Shown: positions 1 to 8,742 of the stretch, in pieces
Layout of the letters: each line of letters opens with the position of its first letter
Numbering within the stretch: position 1 is the stretch's first letter
Notes under the pieces: generated by a model
Told to the model about the DNA's origin: nothing
Database searches by the model: none
The model's input: the letters and a program-made list of their open reading frames with translations, nothing else
DNA from: CAYRXM01 sp964428175
GTDB lineage: Bacteria > Chloroflexota > Anaerolineae > JAFGEY01
Length of the DNA stretch: 27,753 nucleotides
Reading direction: 5' to 3'
NCBI GenBank assembly: GCA_964428175.1
Contig: CAYRXM010000056.1
Span: forward strand, 1 to 27,753
Program-made: the position numbers and the translations under genes

Positions 1-45
1 GATAATGAGCGGTGACTGGAGTTCAGACGTGTGCTCTTCCGATCT
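1..45 (-). other. Illumina TruSeq adapter with i7 index (artefact)
   Basis: These bases are the reverse complement of the TruSeq read-1 3' adapter followed by an 8-base index (CGCTCATT) and the first bases of the P7 flank. The same adapter and index recur in the other orientation at the right end. Translated in the first reading frame it gives the peptide SSDVCSSDL, a known adapter-derived contaminant signature in protein databases. Native sequence starts at about base 46. Confidence 0.98.
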
Positions 46-2245
46 CGGGTTCGCCGATCAACTGCTGTGGGGTGTCAACGACGGCGCCGTGCGCGAGCGG
101 ATGGTTTTTGCGGCGCGCGTCTGCACCATGGGCCTGACCCTGCTGCTGGCGGCGCTGGTTTATCGCTGGGGCAAAGCGTTGGGCGGCGCGTGGGCCGGCC
201 TGCTGGCGATGGGCGTGCTCGTTTTCGATCCCAACATCCTGGCCCACGGGCGGCTGGCAACCACCGACATGGGCATTACCTGCCTGTCCGTCGCGGCGAT
301 GTATGTCCTGTGGAATGCCTTGCGCTGCGATACAAGCAATTCAACGCCAGGACGCCAGGACGCAGGGACGCAAAACAAACTTGTCATTCCCGCGCAGGCG
401 GGAATCCACTGCCCGTCATTTTTATCCCTGAAACATTGGTTGTTGGCCGGTGTGATCCTTGGCCTGGCGCTGGTCTCCAAATTTTCGGCGCTGGTGTTGG
501 GGCCGGTGACATTGATCGCTGTGCTGCTGGCTTGTCTGGGGCAGAAACCAGGTTTTTCTCCCAAACCTGGTTTCTGGTCGTGGATTGCCCGGCTGGTCAT
601 CCTGTACGGCGTCGGTTTCGGCGCGATCTGGGCCGTGTACGGTTTTGAGTGGGGCAAAATCGATCTGCTCGGTGGGCTGCCCGGCCCGGCGCCGTCCTAT
701 TGGGCCGGGATTCAAACCATCCTTCAGCGCACCGGCGGCGGCTCGACCGCTTTCCTGATGGGCCAGCTCTCGGATCGGGGCTGGTGGTACTATTTCCCGG
801 TCGCTTTTGCCCTCAAGACCCCGCTGCCGACGCTGATCCTGCTGGCGCTGGCGCTTATCCTGGCTATCAAGGGGCAAATCGCACATTACAGATCGCAAAT
901 TGCAAATTGCAAATGGCAAATTGGCCTTATTCCTTATTCCTTACGCCTTGCGTCTTGCGTTTTACGCCTTGCGCCTTACGCCTTACTCTTTGTTCCCCCC
1001 CTCGCTTTTTGGTCGATGGCTCTCACCGGCGGGTTCAACATCGGCTACCGGCACATTTTGCCGTCATTGCCGTTTTTGTTTATTCTGACTGCCAGTCACA
1101 TTGCGCCGCATGCCGATTCACGTATTCAGAAAAAGCATGGACCTGTTATTGTCTCGGTTTTTGCCGTCTATGCGCTCATGTCCGCAACTCTGAATGTCGC
1201 CCCCAATTACCTGGCTTTTTTCAACAAATTGATTGGCGATATCGACAACGGCTACAAGTTCCTGGTCGATTCCAACCTCGACTGGGGCCAGGATTTGCCC
1301 GCGTTGGCCCAAGACTATGTCGACCGAGCTGGCGAACCGATCTATCTGAGCTGGTTCGGTGCGGCGCATCCCGAAGCTTACGGGTTCGATTTTCATCCCC
1401 TGCCCGGGTTCTGGCGCTTTGGCGGCGACCCGGCCGCGTACGGATTCAACCCTTTTGCCCCCGCACCCGGCTGGTATGCGATCAGCGCCAGCAACCTGCA
1501 AGGGATCAAGCTGGCCGATCCCGACACCTATGCCTGGTTTCGCGCGCAAAAGCCTTTCTATCACGTCAACCATTCGATCCTGATCTACGAGGTGACTGGG
1601 CAGACCGCGCCGCACAGCGCGTATCGCGCAATTGTTCTTGCCGTGCCGACCGCGCAGTTGGCTGACGCCGAGCGCGCGCTGCTGGCCGAGGGCGCGGGGG
1701 TGCGCCAGTTCGATCCGGCCAGCGGGGCGATCGTCCCGGCGGCGGACGAGGTCTGGTATGTTCTCCCCGAACTGCCTGGTTGGGGTGAGGCCGTGCGCGA
1801 GGGGCCGGGCTACGTGGTGGTGCGCGGGACGCCGTCGCTGCACGCCGCCGCTCCGTCCGCGCAATTTGGCCGTTGGGTGAACTTGGGGTATGATCAGGTC
1901 GAAAGCCCGGCGCTGTCGACGGGCAAACCGCTGACCGTGCGGATCGAGTGGAAGGTGAGCGAGCCGCCGCACCGCGCGGCGACCTCGTTTGCCCATCTGC
2001 TCGATGCCGAGGGCCGCTACGTGGCCGGCTGGGATGGCCTGACCGCGCCAGCCACCTGCTGGCAGCCCGGCGACGTGATCGCGCAGACCTATGTCATCCC
2101 GCTGCCCGCCGACCTCGAGCCGGGCACCTATCAGATCGAGGTGGGCTGGTACGACGCCGAGACGGTGCAGCGCTGGCCCTGCCTGATTGATGGCCAATCT
2201 GTTGGCGACCGCTTTATCATTGACGCAGTTGAAATAAAAGAATGA
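46..2245 (+). CDS. GT39-like membrane glycosyltransferase, type A, 5'-truncated
   Basis: Multi-pass membrane protein of the GT-C/PMT (GT39) superfamily, which transfers a sugar from a polyprenyl-phosphate donor on the outer face of the membrane. The frame runs into adapter at the left, so the true start is missing. Alignment by eye with the paralogue at 6331-8742 suggests about 90 N-terminal residues are lost, including the catalytic Asp-Glu loop. Shared signatures include FDPNI(L/I)AHG, LVDSNLDWGQ and NxGYR(H/Y)ILP. The last ~125 residues form the beta-rich domain common to all six glycosyltransferases here (HLLDAEGRYVAGWD, WQPGDVIAQ, PGTYQIEVGWY). Three repeat-derived stretches are inserted in frame (about 343-405, 542-576 and 871-990) and are absent from the paralogue. 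The stop overlaps the next start (ATGA). Family call is firm; donor and acceptor are unknown. Confidence 0.88.
343..405 (+). repeat. In-frame dispersed repeat: acgccagg tandem plus dRS3-like palindrome
   Basis: A short tandem of the ACGCCAGG type (343-372) is followed at 386-405 by the palindrome ATTCCCGC-gcag-GCGGGAAT. The latter matches the dRS3-type inverted repeat known from Neisseria and similar dispersed repeats in many other genomes. It reads through in frame as a peptide containing VIPAQAGIH, which is characteristic of this repeat when translated. It lies between two membrane segments of the glycosyltransferase, where the paralogue has only a short loop. Confidence 0.8.
542..576. repeat. 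Perfect 14-bp inverted repeat inside a gene
   Basis: CAGAAACCAGGTTT (542-555) and AAACCTGGTTTCTG (563-576) are exact reverse complements around a 7-base loop. The element reads through in frame as QKPGFSPKPGFW in a loop between membrane helices. The paralogue at 6331-8742 has no equivalent. Confidence 0.85.
871..990 (+). repeat. In-frame cluster of short direct repeats (GCAAATT / TTACGCC types)
   Basis: The first part repeats GCAAATTG-like heptamers (about 894-923); the second repeats TTATTCC and TTACGCCTTGCG-like units (about 924-986). Base composition is clearly more AT-rich than the surrounding gene. It adds roughly 30 residues between the motif LPTLILL and the conserved NxGYRxILP segment. 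The paralogue goes directly between these two in far fewer residues. Confidence 0.75.
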
Positions 2246-4278
2246 ACACACAGGCATCGAAACGTCATACACTGTGGGAATGGGCCATCGCCGCGGCGCT
2301 GCTGCTGGTCGCTTTTGGGTTTCGCACCTACCGCCTGGCCGACGCGCCGCCCGGACTGCACCACGATGATGTCAAGAATATCATCCTGGTGCAAAAAATC
2401 ATGGACGGCTATTTGCGCGTCTATTACCCCGAAAATTACGGGCACGAGCCGCTCTATCACTGGCTGCAAGCCGTCTATTTCCGCCTGCTCGGCACGGGCT
2501 ATCCCGAAAATCGCCTGCTCAACGTGGGCATCTCGATGGTCGGCCTGGCCGCGGTCTATGTGCTGATCAAGCGGCTGCTGGGGCGCAACGTCGCTTTATG
2601 GTCGCTGGCCTGGCAGGCCGTCTCTTTGTGGCCGCTCTTTTACAGCCGGCGCGGCATCCGCGGCGTCCTGTTGATCCCGCTGGCCGCGCTGAGCGGCTAT
2701 TTTTTCGCCCGCATGCTCTCCGGACACCGCCGGCGCGACGGCGCGCTGGGTGGCCTGTGCCTGGCCGCCGCGCTGTACACCTATATGGGCAGCCGCGTCT
2801 TGCCGCTGTTTTTCGCCCTGCTGGTCCTGTACCTCGCCCTGTTCGACCGCCCGCGACTGCGCGCCTGCTGGCCCGGCCTGGTTTTGTTCTTTGCCGTCGC
2901 CTTGACCCTGGCCCTGCCGCTCGGCCTGTACCTGGTGTCGCATCCCGAAGAGCGCATCGATCAAATCAACCTGCCGCTTCAGGCCCTCCGTCAGGGCGAC
3001 TGGATGCCGCTGCTGCGAAACAGCCTGCGCGCGCTGGGCATGTTTTCGTTCGTCGGCGACCCGCACTGGCGGCAGTTTGTGGCCGACACGCCGGTTTTCG
3101 AGCCGCTGGGGGCGATCTTGTTTTACGCCGGCATCGCCACTGCCCTGTGGAACTGGCGCAAATGGGAGTATTTCTTTGTGCTGGCCTGGGCGCCGGTGAT
3201 GCTCATCCCGGCGATGGTCAGCGAGGGCGCGCCCAACTTTTTGCGCCCCATCGCCGCACTGGTGGCCGTCTATGTCTTTCCGGCGCTGGACATCGACTGG
3301 CTGCTCGGCCGGCTGAACAAGCCTATGTGGGGGCGGCTGGCGCTGGGCGGGGCGATGATCGCGCTGCTGGGCTGGAACGCCTGGCGCACCTGGGATGGCT
3401 ATTTCGTCCGCTGGGCGGCTCACCCCGACGCGCGCTTTGCCTACAACGCGACCTTGCTGGACGAGGCGCGCTATCTCGACCAGACTCCTGTTCCAGACAA
3501 CGTGGTGCTTGCCGGGCACTTTCCGGCCGACCTCGACCCGGCATTGGCCGACAGCTATGTGCGGCGCACCGCCCTGGCGCTGCGTTGGTGCGACATCCGT
3601 CAGGCCTTGATCTTTCCGGCCGGATCGAGCGCGTCGGTTTTCCAGCCCGACCATTTTCCCATCGACAGCGTGTTGTTCAGCCTGTTTTTTGGAGAGAAAT
3701 CGCCCACCGCCGAGCACCATTTGCCCGACGGCCGCTTTGTGTTTGCCGTCTATCGCTCGGATGGCGACCTGTTGGCGGCGCGCCTGGCTGCTGCGCGGGA
3801 TAACCCGGTCGGCTGGAGCCGCGCCGCTGCTTTCCCCGACGGCCAGCCCATCGACTGGACGCCGCTGGCCGCGCCAACCTTCGACGGGCGGGTGAGCCTG
3901 CTCGGCTACGAGGTGTTGAACGGCGCGGTTCACTCCGGCGACGTGGCCTTGCTGCTCACCTACTGGCAGGTGTCCTCGACCGAGGGTGAGGGTGGTGAGG
4001 GCATCACCTTTGTGCATGCGCTCGATCCGGCCGGGCGGGTGGTCGGCGGGTTCGACGGCTTTGGCGCGCCGCCCAGTCGCTGGATCGCCGGTGACGTCAT
4101 CGTTCAGTTACACCGCTTTGCGCTCCCCATCGATCTGGAGCCGGGGTCGTACCCGCTCGAGATCGGCTGGTACGAGCCGGGCAGCGGTGTGCGTTGGACT
4201 GTGCCGTTGCCCGGCGGCGGCCAGGTCGACCGCCTGCTGCTGGCGCCGCTCCGGGTGATCAAACGAGGCAAAGAATGA
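2242..4278 (+). CDS. GT39-like membrane glycosyltransferase, type B
   Basis: 678-residue polytopic membrane protein of the GT-C/PMT type. After the first membrane helix (about 15-30) comes the periplasmic-loop motif PPGLHHDDV, with Asp42-Asp43 in the place of the family's Asp-Glu pair, then YPENYGHEPLYHW, the second conserved loop. A further motif, WPLFYSRRGIRG, is shared with the two other type-B proteins here. Many hydrophobic segments follow to about residue 390, then a soluble part. The beta-rich C-terminal domain lies at about 546-675 (TFVHALDPAGR, GDVIVQ, PGSYPLEIGWY). The ATG overlaps the previous stop by four bases, and its own stop overlaps the next ATG, so translation is probably coupled. 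Substrate unknown. Confidence 0.88.
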   Translation: MNTQASKRHTLWEWAIAAALLLVAFGFRTYRLADAPPGLHHDDVKNIILVQKIMDGYLRVYYPENYGHEPLYHWLQAVYFRLLGTGYPENRLLNVGISMVGLAAVYVLIKRLLGRNVALWSLAWQAVSLWPLFYSRRGIRGVLLIPLAALSGYFFARMLSGHRRRDGALGGLCLAAALYTYMGSRVLPLFFALLVLYLALFDRPRLRACWPGLVLFFAVALTLALPLGLYLVSHPEERIDQINLPLQALRQGDWMPLLRNSLRALGMFSFVGDPHWRQFVADTPVFEPLGAILFYAGIATALWNWRKWEYFFVLAWAPVMLIPAMVSEGAPNFLRPIAALVAVYVFPALDIDWLLGRLNKPMWGRLALGGAMIALLGWNAWRTWDGYFVRWAAHPDARFAYNATLLDEARYLDQTPVPDNVVLAGHFPADLDPALADSYVRRTALALRWCDIRQALIFPAGSSASVFQPDHFPIDSVLFSLFFGEKSPTAEHHLPDGRFVFAVYRSDGDLLAARLAAARDNPVGWSRAAAFPDGQPIDWTPLAAPTFDGRVSLLGYEVLNGAVHSGDVALLLTYWQVSSTEGEGGEGITFVHALDPAGRVVGGFDGFGAPPSRWIAGDVIVQLHRFALPIDLEPGSYPLEIGWYEPGSGVRWTVPLPGGGQVDRLLLAPLRVIKRGKE

Positions 4279-6278
4279 GACTGCTAGACCGGCGCCGTGC
4301 GCGCCTGATCGAGTTTGCCATCCTGCTGCTGATCCTGGTCGGCGCGGCTTTTTTGCGCCTGTACCGGCTGGGCTGGCTGCCGCCCGGCCTGGCCCTGGAC
4401 GAGGTGATGGACGGCAATCTGGCTCTGGATATTTTGGGCGGGCGGCACGGCATCTATTTTCCCGAAGCCTACGGGCACGAGACGTTGTTTCACTATCTAC
4501 AGGCCGCCGCGATCGGGCTGTTGGGACACACTACCGTTGCCATCCGCCTGCCCGCCGCGCTGTGCGGGCTGGGCCTGATCGTGCTTATCTGGTGGGCGGG
4601 GCGGCGGCTGTTCGACCCGGCGGTGGGGCTGATCGCTGCCGGCGGCGCGGCCGGCGGCTGGTGGGGCGTGTTTTACAGCCGGGTGGGCATCCGGGTGATC
4701 TCGTGCCCGCTGCTGTTCACGGCGGCCATGATCGGCTGGTGGGGCGGCTTGCGCCTGGACGGGTGGAAGCGCTGGGTCGCCGGCGGGCTGGGCGGCCTGC
4801 TGACCGGCCTGTGTCTGTACACCTATCCTTCGGCGCGGGTGATGGTCGCACTGCCGCTCTTGCTCGTTTTGCACCAATTCTTGTTCGACCGCGCCGCCGT
4901 TCGCGCGCGCTGGCGCGAGATAACCGTATTTACGCTGATCGCCGCCGTCGTCGCCGCGCCGATGGTGGTGTATCTGTCCACGCACAGTGAAGAGCGCGCC
5001 GCCCAACTCGCCGAGCCGTTGGATAAGCTCAAGGCGGGTGATCCCGGCCCGGTGCTTCGCCTGACCGCCGACACACTGCTGATGCCGCTTGGCCTCAAGG
5101 GCGACTTGCGCTGGCTCTACAACCTCTCCGGGCGGCCGATCTGGGGCTGGCCGTGGGCGGTGCTGTTCCTGCTCGGCCTGGGGCTGTCGCTGTGGCGGTT
5201 CCGGCGGCCCGAACAGGCCCTGCTCCTGTTGTGGCTGTTCCTGGGCCTGATCCCCGGTATGCTCACCCCCGACGCGCCCAATACCATCCGCACCCTGGCG
5301 GCCATGCCGGCGGCCTATTTGCTGGCCGCGGTGGGCGTGAGTGAGGTGGTTGGGTGGTTGGAAAAACATCGCTTGCCATTTGCCATTTGCTATTTGCCAT
5401 TTGCCCTGCTCGTTCTCGGCCACGGCTTTTCCACCTGGCGCGACCTGAACCGCTGGGCCGATGAGTTTGAGGCGCAGTGGCGCTACCAGACGCCGCTTTT
5501 TGAGGCGGCCCGCGCGCTGCGGCAGGAAAGCGATGGTGCGCCCGTTTACGTCTCGCTGCCGCGCGACGCAGAATTGTTCGTCACCAGCTTTGAACTGGCC
5601 CTAAACGACCCGGCGCAGGAGTGGCGCTGGTTTGTTGGCGACCGTGTGCTGCTGTTCCCCGCCGGGGGTACGCCCGGCCGCTACCTGTTTACCGACGGCA
5701 TCGCGCCCGACCCGGCGCTGGTTCTGGCCTGGTTGGGTGAGGCCGAGTTGATCGAGAGTGTGCAGCGGCGGCCTGACGGCCAGCCTTTTTACCGCATCTA
5801 TCACCTCGTTGCGCCGGACGTACACGCGCTGGCGATGAGGGGGAGCGCATATGTCGGCGAGGTGGGTGCGCCGTCCGCACGCGAACTGCCGGCCGATTGG
5901 GCCGGCGCGGTGACGCTGCGGGGCTATCGCTGGCAAAACGCCGATTGGCAGCCCGGCGGGGAGGCCGTCCTGCTCACCGCCTGGCAGGCCCACGCCGCCC
6001 AGGATCGCTCGCTGACGCTGTTTGTGCATTTGCTTGATGCGGGCGGTCAGTTTGTGGCCGGTGAGGATCGGCTGGATGTGCCGGCGCACACCTGGCAGTC
6101 CGGCGACGTGTTCGTGCAGGTGCAGCGGCTCGCTCTGCCCGCCGACCTGCCGCCTGGCGCGTATTGGCCCGAAATCGGCTGGTACAAGCGCGACGATAAC
6201 ACCCGCCTGCCCATTCTGCAAAACGGCCAGCCCATCGCCGACCGGCTGCTGCTGGAAACGGTCGAGATCGGGCAATGA
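4275..6278 (+). CDS. GT39-like membrane glycosyltransferase, type B
   Basis: 667 residues from the ATG at 4275, which overlaps the previous stop (ATGA) and follows a GAGG-containing stretch; a longer in-frame start at 4194 would lie inside the upstream gene and is rejected. The first membrane helix is followed by PPGLALDEV with the canonical Asp42-Glu43 pair, then YFPEAYGHETLFHYLQ. The C-terminal beta domain starts at about 541 (LFVHLLDAGGQFVAGEDRLD, GDVFVQ, YWPEIGWY). Around residues 360-378 the protein is built from a TTGCCATT-type direct repeat (5373-5405) reading as LPFAICYLPFALL, replacing ordinary sequence in a hydrophobic segment. Acceptor and donor are not identifiable. Confidence 0.88.
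   Translation: MRLLDRRRARLIEFAILLLILVGAAFLRLYRLGWLPPGLALDEVMDGNLALDILGGRHGIYFPEAYGHETLFHYLQAAAIGLLGHTTVAIRLPAALCGLGLIVLIWWAGRRLFDPAVGLIAAGGAAGGWWGVFYSRVGIRVISCPLLFTAAMIGWWGGLRLDGWKRWVAGGLGGLLTGLCLYTYPSARVMVALPLLLVLHQFLFDRAAVRARWREITVFTLIAAVVAAPMVVYLSTHSEERAAQLAEPLDKLKAGDPGPVLRLTADTLLMPLGLKGDLRWLYNLSGRPIWGWPWAVLFLLGLGLSLWRFRRPEQALLLLWLFLGLIPGMLTPDAPNTIRTLAAMPAAYLLAAVGVSEVVGWLEKHRLPFAICYLPFALLVLGHGFSTWRDLNRWADEFEAQWRYQTPLFEAARALRQESDGAPVYVSLPRDAELFVTSFELALNDPAQEWRWFVGDRVLLFPAGGTPGRYLFTDGIAPDPALVLAWLGEAELIESVQRRPDGQPFYRIYHLVAPDVHALAMRGSAYVGEVGAPSARELPADWAGAVTLRGYRWQNADWQPGGEAVLLTAWQAHAAQDRSLTLFVHLLDAGGQFVAGEDRLDVPAHTWQSGDVFVQVQRLALPADLPPGAYWPEIGWYKRDDNTRLPILQNGQPIADRLLLETVEIGQ
5349..5405 (+). 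repeat. Short direct repeats within the glycosyltransferase gene
   Basis: A GTTGGGTGGTTGG stretch (5349-5361) is followed by four TTGCCATT/TTGCTATT-like units (5373-5405). The first part is the exact reverse complement of a 13-base stretch at 19569-19581 inside another gene. The second part resembles the GCAAATT units at about 894-923 read on the other strand. Confidence 0.7.
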
Positions 6279-6287
6279 GACACACTC

Positions 6288-6308
6288 CGTATTGCGTATT
6301 GCGTATGC
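6288..6308 (+). repeat. Short direct repeat between genes
   Basis: Two GTATTGC units and a third partial one (GTATGCC) fill the 52-base gap between the third and fourth glycosyltransferase genes. They resemble the short repeats inside the neighbouring genes. This is the one junction in the array that is not an overlap. Confidence 0.5.
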
Positions 6309-6330
6309 CATGTGGTGCAAGGGGAATTTG

Positions 6331-8742
6331 ATGCACTCCAAACACCCTCTCCTCATTTCCTTGTCTACTCTTTTGCTCCTGATCCTGTTTGCCCAAATGC
6401 TCTTTAGCGCGGTACAGCAGTCGCCGACCTACGACGAGGGCTATTACCTGGTCAGTGGCTATGCTTTTGTGCGCCTGGGCGATCTGCATATCCGCGACGG
6501 CGCGCCGATCCTGCTCAGCGCGCTGCACACGCTGCCCTTGCTCGAACTGCCCGGCGTGCGCCTGCCGCTGGATGACCCGGCCTGGGGGGGCAGCGACTTT
6601 CATCCGATCAGTGAGCAGTTCATGTGGCAGGTCAACCCTAACGCCGACCAGATCATTTTTCTGGCCCGCGCGCCGGCGATGCTGCTCACCTTGCTGCTGG
6701 CGGCGTTTGTGGGGCGCTGGGCCGGCGAATTGTTCGGTCCCTGGGGTGGGCTGCTGGCGCTGGGGCTGTGCGCTTTCGATCCCAACATCATCGCCCACGG
6801 CGCGCTGGCGGCGACCGACGGCGGAGCTGCCGCGCTGATGCTGATTGCTACCTACTGGCTGTGGCGCTGGCTGGATAAGGAGGGCTGGACCAACTTGCTG
6901 CTGGCCGGTGCGCTGTTCGGGCTGGCCCAGTGTACGCGCTTTTCGGCGCTGCTGCTGGCCCCGATCTGGGCGCTGCTGTGGGGCTGGCAGATGGTGCGGC
7001 AGGGCGTTCGTCGCTGGCCGCGCTGGATCGGGGCCGGTCTGCTCGTGGTGCTGGTCGCCTACCTGGCCATCTGGGCTACGCATGGCTTTCAGATCGGGCC
7101 GGTGGCGGGCAAAACCGCGTTCCCCGTCCCTGCGCCGGCCTGGTGGGAAGAACTCTTTTACATCGTCGAACGCATGGGCCGCCCGGCGCAGGCGTTTTTG
7201 CTCGGCGAGCTGTACGAGGGCGGCCGCTGGCTGTATTTTCCGGTAGCCCTGGCGATCAAGACGCCCATCCCTACTCTGATCTTGCTGCTCGGCGCGGCGG
7301 CGGTGGGCGTCCGAACCAAAAAATGGATTTCTCCCACCGTCTGGCTGCCGCCGCTGCTTTTTTTCGCCATCAGCCTGACCAGCAATTTGAATCTGGGCTA
7401 TCGCTACATCTTGCCGATTCTGCCTTTTCTATTCGTACTGGCCGGACGGATGGGCGCGTGGCTGGCCGAGGGGTTAGCGGTATGGCGGGGCGAGCGGCGC
7501 GCGCTGCTGCTGGCTGCCATCACGCTGGTCGGAGGCTGGTCGGTGTGGGGCGCGCTGTCCGTCTATCCGCATTACCTGGCCTTTTTCAACGAGTGGGCCG
7601 GCGGGCCGGAAGGGGGCTGGCGCTACCTGGTCGACTCGAACCTGGACTGGGGCCAGGGATTGAAGGGGCTAAAGCGCTGGATGGACAAAAACGGCGTCGA
7701 GCGGGTCAAACTGGCCTATATGGGCGAGGCCTATCCGTCGTATTACGGCATCGAATTCGATCCCCTGCCCAGCCTGCCCGATCGCTGGCAGCACCCGCTT
7801 TACCATCCGTTTTACCCCCACGATCCAGCGCCCGGCATCTATGCGATCAGCGCCACTCTGCTGCAAGGGGGCAACCTGGCCGACCCCGATACGTTTGCCT
7901 GGTTTCGCCAGCGCGAGCCGATGACCAAAATCGGCTATTCGATGTTCATCTATGATGTTCCCAAATACGGTACGGGGCAAGCGGTGATCGGGCTGGCCGG
8001 GCTGGCGCCGCCCGACATTCACCCACAGGATTATGCGCTGTTGGGGACGAACGACGTGCGCGTGCTGTGGTTCGACGCGGCACGGTCGCTGGTCTTTCCG
8101 GCTGATGGCGCAGGCTGGTGGTTTGCCGGCGGCGATGCCTCCTTCCATCCGATTCTGGCGCGCTGGCAGCCGGTCGCGCCGGCGCGAGAGAGCACGCTGG
8201 ACGATGGCCGCTCGCTGCATGTCTGGCCGGCCGCCGGGCCGCAGGCGGTGGCGCAGTACCTGGATGAGCGCCGTGTCGAGTCGCCGGCCTGGCTGCTGGC
8301 GGCAGCGACATTTATGCCCGACGATCCGGATGGACGCGGCACGCGCCTTGCTCTGCCGGTCGATTTTGAGCGTGTCGAGCTGCTGGGATACGCGTTGGCC
8401 GGCGCGATGTCGCCTGATGACCGGCTCGTCCTGGTGACGTATTGGCGAGTGAAGCAGCCCATCGACCGCCCGCTGACTCTGTTTGTCCACCTGCTGGATG
8501 CGGCCGGCGTCAACCGGGCTGGCGAAGATCGCTGTGATGTGTGGCATGACAACTTGCAGGTCGGCGACGTGTTCGCGCAGGTGCAAGAGGTTGCCTGGAA
8601 CAACGACCTGGCTGTGGGCGTCTATCAGGTTGAATTGGGCTGGTACGATCCGGCGACCATGCTGCGACTGCCGGTGCGGGTGGGCGGGCAGGCCGTCGCC
8701 GACCGGGCGCTGCTGTCGCCGGTCGAGGTTGGGCAGCGATGA
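6331..8742 (+). CDS. GT39-like membrane glycosyltransferase, type A
   Basis: 803 residues from the ATG at 6331, preceded by AAGGGG at a suitable distance; an in-frame ATG at 6310 lacks such a site, and starts further upstream lie in the previous gene. The N-terminus has one helix, then SPTYDEGYYL with the Asp35-Glu36 pair typical of PMT-family first loops. Later signatures are FDPNIIAHG, IKTPIPTLILL, NLGYRYILP and LVDSNLDWGQ, all matched in the first gene of the window, of which this is the intact paralogue. The C-terminal beta domain begins at about 677 (LFVHLLDAAG, GDVFAQ, YQVELGWY). The stop overlaps the next ATG (ATGA). Substrate unknown. Confidence 0.88.
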   Translation: MHSKHPLLISLSTLLLLILFAQMLFSAVQQSPTYDEGYYLVSGYAFVRLGDLHIRDGAPILLSALHTLPLLELPGVRLPLDDPAWGGSDFHPISEQFMWQVNPNADQIIFLARAPAMLLTLLLAAFVGRWAGELFGPWGGLLALGLCAFDPNIIAHGALAATDGGAAALMLIATYWLWRWLDKEGWTNLLLAGALFGLAQCTRFSALLLAPIWALLWGWQMVRQGVRRWPRWIGAGLLVVLVAYLAIWATHGFQIGPVAGKTAFPVPAPAWWEELFYIVERMGRPAQAFLLGELYEGGRWLYFPVALAIKTPIPTLILLLGAAAVGVRTKKWISPTVWLPPLLFFAISLTSNLNLGYRYILPILPFLFVLAGRMGAWLAEGLAVWRGERRALLLAAITLVGGWSVWGALSVYPHYLAFFNEWAGGPEGGWRYLVDSNLDWGQGLKGLKRWMDKNGVERVKLAYMGEAYPSYYGIEFDPLPSLPDRWQHPLYHPFYPHDPAPGIYAISATLLQGGNLADPDTFAWFRQREPMTKIGYSMFIYDVPKYGTGQAVIGLAGLAPPDIHPQDYALLGTNDVRVLWFDAARSLVFPADGAGWWFAGGDASFHPILARWQPVAPARESTLDDGRSLHVWPAAGPQAVAQYLDERRVESPAWLLAAATFMPDDPDGRGTRLALPVDFERVELLGYALAGAMSPDDRLVLVTYWRVKQPIDRPLTLFVHLLDAAGVNRAGEDRCDVWHDNLQVGDVFAQVQEVAWNNDLAVGVYQVELGWYDPATMLRLPVRVGGQAVADRALLSPVEVGQR

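Noticed and set aside
871..990. CRISPR-like repeat cluster
   Set aside because: Units are 7-12 bases with no spacers of constant length, and they lie within a coding frame.
2596..4017. Long minus-strand open frame of 473 codons opposite the second glycosyltransferase
   Set aside because: High-GC shadow frame: no recognisable domain, Arg/Gln/Gly-rich composition, and the plus-strand frame has clear membrane helices and family motifs. The same applies to other long antisense frames such as 1118-2272 and 11801-13720.
6022..6330. Upstream extension of the fourth glycosyltransferase to 6022
   Set aside because: It overlaps the end of the previous gene, which is firmly supported by the shared C-terminal domain; the ATG at 6331 has a good ribosome-binding site and a proper N-terminal helix.
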